Shown here piece by piece: positions 50,801-63,293 of a stretch of DNA of 64,000 nt. Position numbers and translations under genes: made by a program. Location: contig NW_019091385.1 of NCBI RefSeq assembly GCF_001949145.1, forward strand, positions 2,220,650 through 2,284,649, in the 5' to 3' direction. Source of the stretch: Acanthaster planci (lineage: Eukaryota > Echinodermata > Asteroidea > Valvatida > Acanthasteridae). The notes under the pieces are model-generated. The model did not search any database. It saw only the letters and a list, made by a program, of their open reading frames with translations, and had not been told where the DNA came from. The first letter of the stretch is position 1; each line of letters opens with the position of its first letter.

Positions 50801-53800
50801 AGATCAAAGGAGTTGACCATGCACTGAATCCATACAGAAGGAGGGTGTTTTATTCCCTTGGCTTTGTCACTCACCTTGTGTATGACTCCGCCTCCTCCGG
50901 GCACTGTGTAAGACATGAATTTCCGATAGACGTGCCCCACCCTGGAACAAGGTACTTCCTCCATCTCTCCCCCACACAGCCACACCTTGAAGGAGAGGTC
51001 GTACTGTTCCCCGCCCCACACCTCCAAGCCTTCATCGTAACCCCCCAACTCGTCAAAGAAGTAGCGGCGGTCCACGGCAAAGAGACCACCAGCCATGATG
51101 GGCGTCCTGCAAGAATTCAAGGCAAAAAAATCCAAGGTTTGGAACATAGCACTGTCTTATCATGAACGGGGGAAGTTTTCAACACTTTGGCTGGACACTG
51201 CTTGCCATGAAGGAACAGTAAACGGTACTGGGAGATCATTCCCAAAACCTTCTGTAAGGAGACAAACCACATGTGTGCACTTGTATTGTGCAGAGTAACC
51301 AATTTTCATCTGAACGTGTACAAATGCATTGTGTCTTTGTACATTACTTGAATTCTACACCAGACAATTTTAGGTATCAAAATACTGCTGAGAGACTAGC
51401 CAAATGAACCATTCCGTGTAAGTCAAATAGAAATTCCCCCCTACAGGTGTCTTAGCACACTGCAAGCCTTGCAAGAAGTACTACAACTAAAAATACAACA
51501 AACCCGGATTTGAACATGCTATTAATAATGGCAGACTCCTACACTTTGAACAAAGTTTTAAAATTACAACAATCAAACCTTCTTCACAGCCTCAGCTCAT
51601 GGGTAGACCTTCCCCATATGTACAAAATCAAAACCATGTTATGGGGACATAAATTTTTCCACCATAATATTTTTGGTCCCCATACAATCTATATATTTCA
51701 ACATGTGTGTCGCGGTAGCTACAATAACCTAGTAACAAGTACAGATAGTTTGGACTTTCCGCTACGTATAATTCTAAAAAATGTTGTCGAGTAATGCTTG
51801 AAATACAAAGGGTACATGGTGCAAAATTGATCTTGAACCATAACTGTCAAGAAAAAGTAACAAGACAACCATGGACTGGCTGCCTGAAATGCCTAGCTTC
51901 ACCTGAATTTAATGATTTTTCCAGATGATTTGAAAACCAATCAGTCAGTGACATTAATAAGTTGCAAAGAGCCACAATGAAGAGTGTACAATTAAAAATT
52001 GGGCCATGATTCAGACTTCCGAGTCAATGAACCTCCACCATACCACAACCAGTCAACAGGAAATTGGTTTTTATTACTTAAGCCTTTTGTATATTTTTGC
52101 CCTAATTGTTTTGCAAGAAGCAGGTGGGATATATAGGCAAGCACGATATGGTTGTAGTTCTATGTACATGTGTCCCTTACAGCCACTATGTATGCTATGA
52201 TGATGAATCTAACTAGAATCAAGTCTCATTTGGTAATGCCTATTAACGGAGCACACAAATCTACTGGACCCTACAATGGAACTAACTGCATTACTTGCAT
52301 CCCATAGCCACCTTTACAAAGGGCAGTCATTTGGATAAGTGTAGAAGACATACATTTTTCTTTAAACAAGACCAGGGGTGAGACCGAACCACAATGAAAA
52401 ATCCATGAACTTCAGTTGTGTACATGTATAAATGTTAGGTCTTGAAGATCTAACATTATATTTGTGGCATAGTGCCCATTTTTGCCTTATGGAAACTTTC
52501 GAAAATCCAGAATTTCCAGCTTACACGACATTTCACAATACGAAGCAGACAGACTAATCTAGATGTGGATTGTAGAGCCCAACACCCATAGAGGCAGTCT
52601 GGTCCCACTTACATGTATGGGAGGAATTTCATATGCAATTACATTACAACTAAAGTTGAAAAAAATTCACATAAACTGTCTCGCTCAAGGAAACAATTTA
52701 TTGCATAAAGCACTCATATAAAAGTTCCACATAGAACATGCATAATGCAAATAAGTTTGGGTCCATGATGCATACTTGACCGGGTCCGTGTCAAACTGTC
52801 TGCGTTTCATCTCTGCATTGTTGATAGGAATCCTTTTATAGTAAAGCTCCCAGTCAAAGGCCCCCCGCATGATGTCACCAGCCTGCGACTCGTAGTGGAA
52901 ATCCTCGTTGCCAATGACATCAATCATGGGGCAGGCGATGCACTTGCGGTTCAGGGCAATGCGTTCTGTAGAAGGATGTAACAATTGAAGAATGGCAGTG
53001 AATCACAAAGTCTGTGACATACAGTGAGGATGCTTACCTCAAGTTTACAGCCGCTCATCTGGTTAACAATACAAATACGGGCACATGTATGTGAAGGCTT
53101 CGTTAGTCACTACAGATGCAATGAATATGCTATCAAGAAGTTTTCGTGAGGTGTTAGACACCTCTCAAGGAAGGTAAAGGACAACTAGCCTGCAAAATTG
53201 GGAGGGGGGTCTTATATAATGAATTACTTTAATAAACAAAATGAATTACTTTAAAAAAGAATAAAGATGTCCTTTGAAGGGACTTTCCCAAGTCTGATTA
53301 TATTTTACAAAACAATTGTGTGGTTTCAGATTGTTCCAGTGTATTTCCTTGCCGTGGTTTGGCCAGAGAAGCAGCATGAAAGAGGTACAGAAGAACCCCA
53401 CATTGGTAGAACTTTTGTTAATTGGTTTGTGCATGCATCCGTATGATTTGTTTCTCAAAGGGGGAGATGGAATTCAGGAAGATAGTGTGAGAGAGCTTTC
53501 ATCAACATTCAAGTTTCATAATCAATTTTAAATACACTTGGAAGACTTTGTACGAAACAAAGTTGGGGATCAACCTACCCAATAAAGGGGGTAACCAGTT
53601 TGTGTTAGCTTCACAGTGGGAATCAAGGTATATCAAAACCTCTCCCGTTGCCTGGCGACCACCATATAGTCTGGTCCTGATCAGGCCCTCGCGCTTGTCC
53701 ATTCGCAGGATCTTGACTTTGGAAAATCGCTGCATGTATTCCTCTAGAGGCTGTTTTAAATATTCTGTAATCAGAAATTTCAAACAATTGGAAAAAATAG

Positions 53801-56800
53801 AAAAGATAAAAGTCTGAATTCAGCTACTTACAGATAATATTCATTTATAATCTTTTAAAAAGTATGATATATTCAGCCCCCCCCAAAGCCTTATGAAATC
53901 TAATATCACTTTTAAGAAGTTCCTTTATGGTTAAAGTAACGTCCATTACCAACTGTCAAAAGGAAAATTTAAACTATGTGTGCATTTAATAGACAGAATA
54001 ATGCACAAATATTTGTAAACAATTTCGCTCCTTGAAAAATTGCATTTTGAAACATTTTTAAATTCTCCAAACAGCTCCTGTCCCTATTTTCTCCGTATGT
54101 CCACAGAAACACAGCATTCATTGAAACTGATTGCCTACACTTCATAACTACAGTTTGGATATAAGTAACTATCCCAATCAATACTGATAAATGCAACACA
54201 GGATAACAACTCCAGCTGTCACACAAGGATGACCAACTGTAATGTTCTCAGTAACTTCCCCACACCAGGTGTAACAGGTTTTTACCACTGACAAAGGGCC
54301 CATTCATTAGTCTGGTCAGATGCACTTTCATGACCATTATTTGACACAAGTTAGCACTGAACTCTGCACATCAGCAGAGCTCCTGGTCACTCATTGCTGC
54401 ATATTACAAATGTTTATCCTGTGTTTAAGGGGAAAAGCCAGCAAAGTAAGGCCAAGTCGAGAAGTTATGGCTACGACCAGCCACAGCACACACATCTATG
54501 AGAAAAAGCTGCAGTCATTGGCAAGTGGCTATCATAGACACCCATGTTCTTGTCAGCTGCAGCCAAGTATAAATAGTGACCCGGGCTGAGGTTCTATTTC
54601 AACACATTTTTTTCTGGGGATGGAAACAGAAAGTGGCGTCTTAAATAATTTGTTCATACATCATCCAAAACAGAATGAAGTGAATATAAACTGAAACCAA
54701 TCTGTGTAAATTATGATCTTCTTTGCCATGATTTATGAACAGTAATTTCAAAACTAAGAGTTTGTATGTACATACTCAGCTAAAGTGTACACGACCGAAA
54801 CGAGACCATGCATAGCTTAGCCACACATGAGAAACAGTTCCTGTTTTTTCTATCTTGATAGACACTTGGGTGATTGGCTAAGGAAATGGTTTCCCTTAAT
54901 AACATCTGGGCAGCTTTAAGTTTCCTTCCTGCTACTAATCGGACAGATAACAAGTTCCTTGAATACTACAAGGTGGCAAGGACTGGAGCTTTGAATAGAC
55001 TGCTCCAAGTTGCAAGGGAGTGACTTTTCTAATGCAAAAGGTTGATTTTATTGACTGAGTACAAATATCAGACACATATGATACAGCGTGTGGGTATTCA
55101 ATAGCTCCATGCTCAAACTGACCAGACCAGTGTAGTTACACATGATATCTCACTTATCTTGAGTTAAACAAACTATTGCACTAAATGCTAACAAGACAAA
55201 ACTGGAGAACACTTTCCTTCTACAACACTCTCTTGGACAAAGTGCGCAAACTCCTACTTACAGCAAACATGTTGGGAAAGTGAATTTGAAACTAATGGAA
55301 ACAGTCCACTACTTTTCAGAGTCATGTTTAATGTGCATGTTGTTGTCTCCTTGTGAGAACATCATGCATCTCAAAACAGAACATGTCATGTTCCCCTCGG
55401 AGTTCTTTGGTTCACAAACACTTCTCCTCTTAACATCTTTCCAAATCCCTTTTGTCTCAGTTGCCCTATAGCTGTCTGCATCGCCACATCATCAATTGCC
55501 TCCTCCAACCCCCTCTCCTTCCCCCATCTCCTCCCAAAGAGTGCTCCCTAGGGACGGATCCTGAACTGTGACTGCAACACCTCGTGAGGCACGGGCCGAC
55601 GTTTGATAAACACTGGACTTGATTGAGCGGGAGGTGATGCACTACTCCAAAATGCGTGGGGAAGGGAGGGGGTGCGGATGGAGACGGTGGATGAATTATG
55701 GATGGGCTGAGCAAGTATCAGGTGGGATCAGCTAACGGAGTATAAAGTGTATTGACAAAGCAAATACAAGCAAGCAAGATAGACTAATGAGCCTGTAGGT
55801 CTTTGAAGCCAATAATGTTAATTCCACGCTTGATTTCTCTGCATTAGATATGCATCTGGATAGTCACCAAAATGAGGCATTGGTACACATACACAAACTG
55901 GATGTGAATGGCTTCTTTAGACAAAAGCATACCGGATTACCAGCTAAAACCACTCTGTAGTTCACATGTTGGTTTTTAGGAAGCCACTTCAAACTTTCTG
56001 CTTGACAAATTGAATAATGAGGCTGGAATTTTCACAATTCGTTTTTCCGAGTACACACAGTGCCAAGTACAGGCCGAGTATGACTACTTTTTAAAGGAGT
56101 CCTGGGCCAAAAATTTGAGTTCAAATTTTTCAGAGTCTGAGTACAGGCCGAGTATAGTACAAAAATAATCAAGTACATCCGAGTACATGGTAAAACTAAA
56201 ACATTATGGAAATTTGCATTGTTATGTGTGATATGTAAAGTACTTACCCTGTATTCCAAGAAATTAACAGGTATACATATTAAAAAGTGTTGTTTTGGCT
56301 TGGAATTCTTGATTTATTGACGAGATAGCTCTTACACACCTTGCAACATAATCTCTCTCATTCTGGAGAACAGGAAAGGTGTCAGATTTTTATATTTTGT
56401 TTTGCCCAACCTTATTCCCATGGATACAATCTTTCCGTGCCAAGGAACGCACACGCAGCCCATGGAGAGGAGGTTGCGATTTCCTTTCTGTCCTCATGCC
56501 CTGGATTGATTTCGCTGGTGTTCTTCCAGTAGTGAGTAGAATAGTAAAGAAAGTACACCAGCAATACTGCGAGTGCTGCAGTGCTGCCAAGTGCCAATAA
56601 CACCCATTCACGAATACTTGATTAAGAGTCAATAAAAATACTACACGACTTGTAACGTGTAGCTTACACTATGTGTAATTTTGGTCAAAGTTTAGTATCA
56701 ACAAATTAGTATCGAAAAGAATCCCAATTTCTTTTCAAGTACTGTGCAACTGGGATCATGTTAACCGAGAACAATTGGTTGAGTTTAGGGACGAGCTTGA

Positions 56801-59800
56801 GTACAAAATTACAAGTACGTGCTGAGTACTTTTCCCCGAGTAATTATGATTAAGTATGGGCCGAGTACTTATTGGTACTCAAGCTGTACTTGAGTTTGAG
56901 TATGAGTACTCAAAAACTGACTTACTTATAACAGAAGGATAAATGCAGACACTGCCTTATGGCTTGAACAAAATTGAACAAAACGCACTGAATGAATTCA
57001 TGTAGATGAGTTGTGTCGGCTCCGCTGTCTTGGTGGCATAAGCAGCTGGGTGATGTTACATTCTGTATATCTACATGTGACACATGACCTGAATGACCAC
57101 CACACTTCTACGTCTTGAAATACTGAAGCTTTCAAGGGGTGGAATCGCCACTGAAACTCTTGTTCAGACAACAAAACATAAAATTTTTTTTTTTTTAATT
57201 TCGTCTTCTTCCATGAAGATATGATAATTTTGATTTGATGTGATCGGGATTGAGCATTTGGCTGCAAAAGATAAAGCTCTGATGGTCTTTGAACCCAATA
57301 CGTTATAAGTTGCAGCCTCTGATCCTGAATAACGTTGCAAATGTCAACATTGAAATAAACTGAAAACAACTGTGTTATAAAATGATCTGATGGGTTACAA
57401 ACTCACTGCTATGATTAATTCCAAGCTTTTAGTGAGCTGCACTTTGATGAATAATTCCTTAAATGTAGAGGTTAGAGGGTGTACTAAAGCAAAAGTGCCT
57501 ACCCTGAAAACGGTGCCAAAAATTGAACCTTTATAAAACACGCCAAAAGCAATGCATGGGAACGGTACATCTGCCTTGTACTGGTAAATGTACATGTAGT
57601 TTGAACAGTAATGTCCTTCCTTAGCAAGATTCAATCTTAACACGAGAATGAAAAGCCAATGACGTTCTTTGCAATATATGCACTTGTCTCTGCCTCACTT
57701 TCCAAGAGCCAGTGAGGATGGTAACAGTACTATCACCCAGATGTTTCCCATTATGATATTTTAGGATCGAACGATAATGCCGATGCTGTGACTATGAATT
57801 CATTTCCTATGCCGGGCACAGCCTCGTAACCTGGTTTTAGCATGTGCCATTCCAGTCAACTTGAGTCGTTTCTTCATAATTGATGCATTAAAATTGGCAG
57901 CTGGGGACGGCTCTGCGGCATGCCGGCATGAGGAATAGTCATCAGGCATTTCTCTGAATAATGAAAAGTTGAACATCTCAGCATGTGATAGGGTAAGAAA
58001 AATGAAGGAGATAAAGATGCAAATAATAGCAGACTGGTGCAACACCATCCTTGGGAAGTGGACCATTGCAATAGCTCAAAAAATTTCAGGTGCAGAGATG
58101 GAAAAAAAATGTTAGTAATTAAGTACATGCAGATTATGCAGTTCTATACACACACAAAGGTTTCAGGATTAATGCCATGAAGTGCTCTACAAAACTCTCA
58201 TTTCAGTAGGCAGATAAGCTTGGATAAAACTAAAACTTTTCAGTTATGTTTTCCATTTCAGTTTATTGCAGCATGGATTTTTCTCCAATTGAAAGCCAAA
58301 TTTAATTTTTGTGTCAGTAATTTTTCTCAGTGTTTGAAAACAGTTTAAAAAATGACAAACGGTAATTTTAAGGGAATCTGAGAACAATTTGAGGAAACTA
58401 AATCTACACGATGTCTTTGTCTTAGGTCTCTTTATGTGAAAAATACATATATTTTGTTGTGGATTTGAACAAATTCTGAGGATTATTCCCAACTCTGACA
58501 GCAGGGAAATAATGTTGAAATCTGAAATGTTTGAGACACAATTAGTACCACTCAAATGATAAATATGAAAAAATGCTGCGCGTTAGAATCAGGTCCTAAG
58601 TTATCAAATGTGTGTACTTACTGCGGTCGCTGTAGTCATCCACAAGGATGATCTCGTGGATCAGCTCAGGGGGTGACTGGTTGATGACGCTGTGGACCGT
58701 GCGCTTGAGCGTTGACATGGCCTCGTTGTGGAATGGAATCACAATGCTAGCATTGGGCAGCTTCTCTAAGTACTGGATCTCCTTACACCTGAATTAAAAA
58801 AGAAGGAATGGAGATGACTTGTCCGTGCCAAACACTTTCACAAACTAGCATACCGTTGAATAAGGTTTATAAACTGACATTATCTACTGGTGAAATGCAC
58901 AGTTGAATTCACCCAAAAAACTTGGGTAGTTATGACGTCGAGTACAGGTTGATTTATGTTTTCCTAATTGGTGGAAAAATATGAGAAGTGTATGGTGATG
59001 CACAAAATTTCAAGGAAAATTGAAATCCCTGAGTAGGTTTTCAACAATCCTACCTCTTGAAGTGTCTCCGACATGTCAAAGTTTTCTTCTATCCTCCTCC
59101 ACGGTTAAGTAGACTCTAGGCTTAGGTTCAAGTGAACGGGATGTCAGTATGACAGTGTTAACTTACCTCAGGTTTCGGATGTCTTTGAGAGATCTGTCCA
59201 ATGAGATCATGTCACTGACCCGTTCGTTGAAGCCGTTGGCTTTGGTGTCTGCAGCTGCAGTCCTCTTCAGGTCCGGGGTAAGAACAACCCCTGTGCCATG
59301 CTCACCAGGACCTGAATAGACGCAATGAGATGAACTATATGCTTACAAATGTTCCTGCTGTGGGATTTTGATTTTCAAAAAAAAAAAAAAACAATTGTAT
59401 AAATTTGAGGCGTCTTTTCAATATTCCCATCCATTTCGTCTTTTGACTGCCATCATGGGAATTTAAATTACGTCCCCACAGTTCGGTAAAAAAATGTTTT
59501 CAAAGGCAGGATCTTCAGAGAATCTGAAATAAACAATTTACAAAATCAGCATGTACACATGTATAAGAGAACTCAGAAACAAAGAAAAACAAGTGCATGC
59601 AAAAGTACAACAAAGGAGAATAGTGATGCCACAACTCCTATGTTGATTTTTTGTAATGAATATACATGTACACTGTATTACTAAAACAGGATCTGACCAC
59701 TGGACTTATCTGTTGCCATTCCGGTGTTCTACCTGGCAATATATCTAGTCTGCAATAAATGAGGGGAAAGAAGCCCTTTCCATTCAAGCTTGAGCACCAA

Positions 59801-61221
59801 CCTGTTTTCAATTTCTCAGCCTGAATCCTCTCATAGTCGTGCCAGTCTTTCTTTCTTAGTACCTGTTCCCCTACTGCAAAATTTCTGAACTGGTTGCCAC
59901 CACCAGCAGCCCCTGGGGGCAGGGCTCCATTCTGTTGTTCATGTACCGTGGGGGGGGGCACAAAAACAACCAATGGTATTAAAATTAGGATGAAGTATTG
60001 CACAAATTATCACACAGAACAAAAAGTTAAAAAGAAAAGATGACGATGGTTACAATTAACTTTTACACATTTGGAGGATGTACCCTGGGTGAAAAATGTC
60101 GAGCATGAGTATCAATCAATTTAACCACCAACTCAGCAAAATTCTACATTTTCTATAGTGTATGGAACATGTACAAATTCAACGTTAATAGTAGGGTAAC
60201 AATAAACAGAGATTCCCTTCTTCGAGAAAAGGACCACTTTTAGGCATAACTGACAAACAGGAAATTGGGCAGTTTTCCTGAAAGACAAAAAATCGGGGAA
60301 GGAAGAGAAGTACATGTATGAAGCATGTGTATGTGTATGCAGTATCAGTCTTGTACCGGTAAGACTGACGCATAACAGTCTGCAATTATAATAGAATGGA
60401 GTGATACTCAGAGAAAGGTCGCATTGGTGCAGGTGTTACAGTAAGGCATCATTTGTGGTACATTGAAGAGTTATTGATCTTTTGAATATACGGACTGCCC
60501 AGCTGTTTTGTTTCAAAAGTGAAAGACTAATTCAGCCGGCAGAAACTGTGACTGCGTCACCCCAAATGACAGTTGTTCTTTCACTGCAATATTAATATAT
60601 CCTCTACAAGCTGATGTACATGCACGATGCTGACTTTGGAATTGAATATTCATGTACTGTTTCTCTTTTAAAGACCACTTTATTTTCTTGTGGAAGTGTC
60701 TTTACTTCTGTCAAGTCTGTCCTGACAAAGGGCTAGCCCACATGGGATACGTACTGTATATTAGCAACATTCCAGGGCAGTTTGTTGCAATACGGTGTTG
60801 GTAAAGGAAATTCTCTCACATATATGTACAAAACGAAACGAATCTGTAAAATTACATGCCTGGTCATTAAACTGAATGAACTACTGTGGCAAAATCCATG
60901 TAGTTATGTAGACAAAATTTCACATTCAAATCATACACTGTAGCTAGTTGTCCAATGTTTGGACATGGGAAAGACCCCTTTAAACTTCCAGCATTCTTCC
61001 CTTACCTGTGGTACATGAAGCCCAGGCAGTACTGCGTTATCTTGGTTTCTTCTAATGATGTCCCCGTCCCCTGCACCTGCCCCATCCCCATGTACTTTCC
61101 TTCCCTGTGCACGCCCGGGCTCCATGTCCTCTGATCCCTTCTTGATGAGGACTGTCCCCACAAAGAACAGCAGGAAGATAAAGACCAGGTATTGCAGCAT
61201 GCGGCGTATGTGAATCCTCAT
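47865..61221 (-). CDS. GALNT10: GALNT10-type polypeptide GalNAc-transferase, 11 exons, 646 aa
   Basis: CDS exons in transcript order: 61221-61006, 59931-59802, 59311-59167, 58788-58622, 53764-53579, 52965-52776, 51106-50875, 49858-49637, 48927-48820, 48679-48533, 48062-47865. Total 1941 nt, all in frame. It transfers GalNAc from UDP-GalNAc to Ser/Thr in the Golgi (family GT27). Seen: a type II signal anchor (aa 9-26), a short stem, [10 protein letters not shown], the GT-A domain with IVIPFHNE, the metal/UDP-binding DSH (267-269), the Gal/GalNAc-T motif [11 protein letters not shown] (375-385), PCSRVGH, then PPVEPDPG and an R-type lectin domain (~493-646) with a QLW motif at ~575-577. KDWHD near the stem and the lectin region match GALNT10 better than other isoforms. 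The start is ATG 61221 in ACCATGA context. Exon 2 begins after a C-run and CAACAG, its acceptor being the least certain. The largest intron is 53765-58621. Confidence 0.93.
52431..52457. repeat. Near-perfect 27-base palindrome (GALNT10 intron)
   Basis: AATGTTAGGTCTT and AAGATCTAACATT flank a single base and are complementary except for one position. It is a short cruciform-capable site with no assigned role. Confidence 0.7.
56032..56190. repeat. GAGTAC-rich cluster 1 (GALNT10 intron 4)
   Basis: The block GAGTAC, its reverse complement GTACTC and the phrase AAGTACAGGCCGAGTA or close variants recur many times over about 160 bp without strict periodicity. This is a degenerate simple repeat within the 4.9 kb intron between coding exons 4 and 5. 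Confidence 0.7.
56770..56925. repeat. GAGTAC-rich cluster 2 (GALNT10 intron 4)
   Basis: This is a second patch of the same vocabulary (GAGTAC, AAGTAC, GGGCCGAGTACT, TTGGTACTCAAG) about 600 bp from the first. The two patches resemble each other in words but not as an alignable repeat unit. Confidence 0.7.
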
Positions 61222-62598
61222 GGTTAAAGTTAAGTTCTTTGCTACAAAGGATGACTTTTCCAAAAGAGGGCAAATGAACGAGGATTGACGTCACAGTCAT
61301 TCACAATGTTTTCTTTGAGAACTGAAGCAGTGTCAGCTGGCAATATTTCCAGTATTACTCCTTAAACACGTCACTTGTCCCTTTGCAATTACATGTATGA
61401 TGACTCTGTTGCTGCAAAAATGTCGGGAATACATGTATACTTCCTCAAGGCTGATGCAAATTTATGCTAAATTAATTACGTCCTTCAAAGTTAATGGGAA
61501 ATGAAGGCACGAGTTTTGGAGCAAGTTCTCAGTCTTGACTTCACGTGGTAGATCCATGATAGAGCACAAAGAAACCTTCAGTTGATGCACAGCACAGATT
61601 CTTCAGTTCATGATTGAGTTCGATATTGACTGTCCTCAGACCTTTGTGAGTGTGAACATGTAGCTCTACATTACGGGACACAGCGTATGAACGATACCAT
61701 CAGCTTCAGTTCACATGTGGCTCAGCTGTCTTGTGCTTAGCGAGCATGTAGTCACTGGAAGTGAGGTTATAGCACATGTACATGTACACATGTGTTTATG
61801 TTTTGGGACTTGGGACAACTCCCCAGTGAGCTGTAATGAGGCATCACATGTCTTCCTGCCTGCCCAGAACCCTTGCAAGCATTGTTAAAATCTGGTCACG
61901 GCTATAATCAATACTCCACGGAGAGGTTATTTCCTGCAGGCAATTTTTATGTGTTTTGGTCTGCAAAACAGAAAAAGTATGAAGTACGTGTGTCATTAGA
62001 ACTGACAGGTTCATTTCTATGTTGATTACATCTGTTGACTCCTGACTAGCACTACAAGTAATACATGTACAGCACATGTAGAAATAAAATTAAATATGTT
62101 CAATGGCAGTGTTAACAGGTGAAGTGTGCTTAAACGTTCTGCTTTTATTACTGTTGCACTTTCATTCCAAAATACAGATGGACTAAAATTCTAATTGTAG
62201 TACACCTTAAAAATGACAAATTAATGAAAATAGAAACTACAGCTCACATAGAAACATTTTTAGAAATTGTGGAAATGTGGTGTTTACTGACTATATGCAA
62301 CATGTGCCAAGAGGTACATGTACATGTAAGACAAAGGTTCCAAACAAACAACAGAAAGACCCAGAAAAGCTACAATTAAATTTTAAAAAGTGGTTAAAAC
62401 CCTTTAAGTTCAGAAGTTGAAGAATATCTGATTAACATATCTTTAAAAAGTACAATTATTTTCTTTATTTCATTCATTCACTAGCTGTGATTTAAAATGG
62501 GCCTGGGCGTGCGACATTTTGATGTTTGTTTTAACTTTATTTTAGTATTTTATTTTCCCCTGTGGGAACGATTTAGTAGCCCAGCACAGGAAGCAACA
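61222..62598. other. GALNT10 upstream flank / 5' UTR
   Basis: Directly upstream of the GALNT10 start codon. No in-frame upstream ATG extending the protein was chosen. A possible splice acceptor (minus strand CCTTTGTAG just 5' of the start) hints at a non-coding first exon farther right, but none is recognised. TACATGTA palindromes are frequent here, near 61391, 61430, 61776, 62060 and 62311. No other gene was seen. Confidence 0.45.
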
Positions 62599-62754
62599 AT
62601 AAGCCTTATTGCTAATACCGCATGAGTAATTTGCTCAATGGTAGAAAGGCATTGTGGGAAGGAAAAGGAGGCAATGTTTGCTCCTTTTTCCTTCCCACAA
62701 TGCCTTTCTACCATTGTGCAACATCACCAATGCTGTATTAGCAATAAGGCTTAT
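62599..62754. mobile_element. Foldback element, ~156 bp hairpin
   Basis: The left arm (62599-62670) and right arm (62681-62754) are reverse complements over about 72 bases. The inner ~35 bp match almost perfectly with one A insertion, and the outer part has scattered mismatches. The loop is 10 bases. The ends read ATAAGCCTTATTGCTAATAC on the left and the mirrored form on the right. There is no coding capacity. It is the strongest secondary structure in the window. Confidence 0.85.
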
Positions 62755-62824
62755 GAGGCATATTGGTTTTGAATATTAAAGGCAATGGAAAACAGGGACT
62801 AGGCCGAGGCATACTCAGTGGTCA

Positions 62825-63293
62825 TTTAGCATCAACAAGCATCAACACACACAAGTAGCGTCAACAAAGTGTCAACGACTTGAAAATACCCTCTACAGAT
62901 TTAAAAATCATTTTATCATATTTTAGAGACTTTAACACTTGCCTTTGTATAAGAAAAACACCATATTTGCTTCCGGAGTCTTGAAGGAAAACGAAAAGTT
63001 TTTTGTGATGTTAGGGGTCCGCCATCTTTCTTTCCTCTGCCGTCCACACGATGGCGGCTGGTCAGACTGCACAAACAGGCCCGACTTCGTCACTCAAGTT
63101 TCAACACTCAAATATCATTTCAGAAAAATACAATACATTGAATTTGATATGTAGGATCCTAATTAACATTTTATATTTAAAAAATCAAAAAAATATTATT
63201 TAAAAAAATGTTATTCAAGCATATTTATGCAAAGATTTGCATAAATATGCTTGAAAAACTTGTTGCCGCTCATTGATGCTTGTTGACCCTAAA
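62825..63293. mobile_element. Non-autonomous DNA element with 21 bp TIRs, 469 bp
   Basis: TTTAGCATCAACAAGCATC begins the left terminus (62825-62845). The right terminus (63273-63293) is its reverse complement with two mismatches in 21 bp. GCATCAACA-like words are repeated just inside the left end. The interior contains a perfect 20 bp palindrome (63214-63255) near the right end and no coding sequence. A clear target-site duplication was not seen. Confidence 0.6.
63214..63255. repeat. Perfect palindrome, 20 bp arms, 2-base spacer
   Basis: TTCAAGCATATTTATGCAAA (63214-63233) is followed after GA by its exact reverse complement (63236-63255). It lies inside the TIR-bounded element, 18 bases before the right terminus. 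Confidence 0.9.

Noticed and set aside
61222-61263. Extended GALNT10 N-terminus starting at 61263
   Set aside because: The codon at 61263 is TTG; the first ATG in frame is at 61221 with good context directly before the signal anchor.
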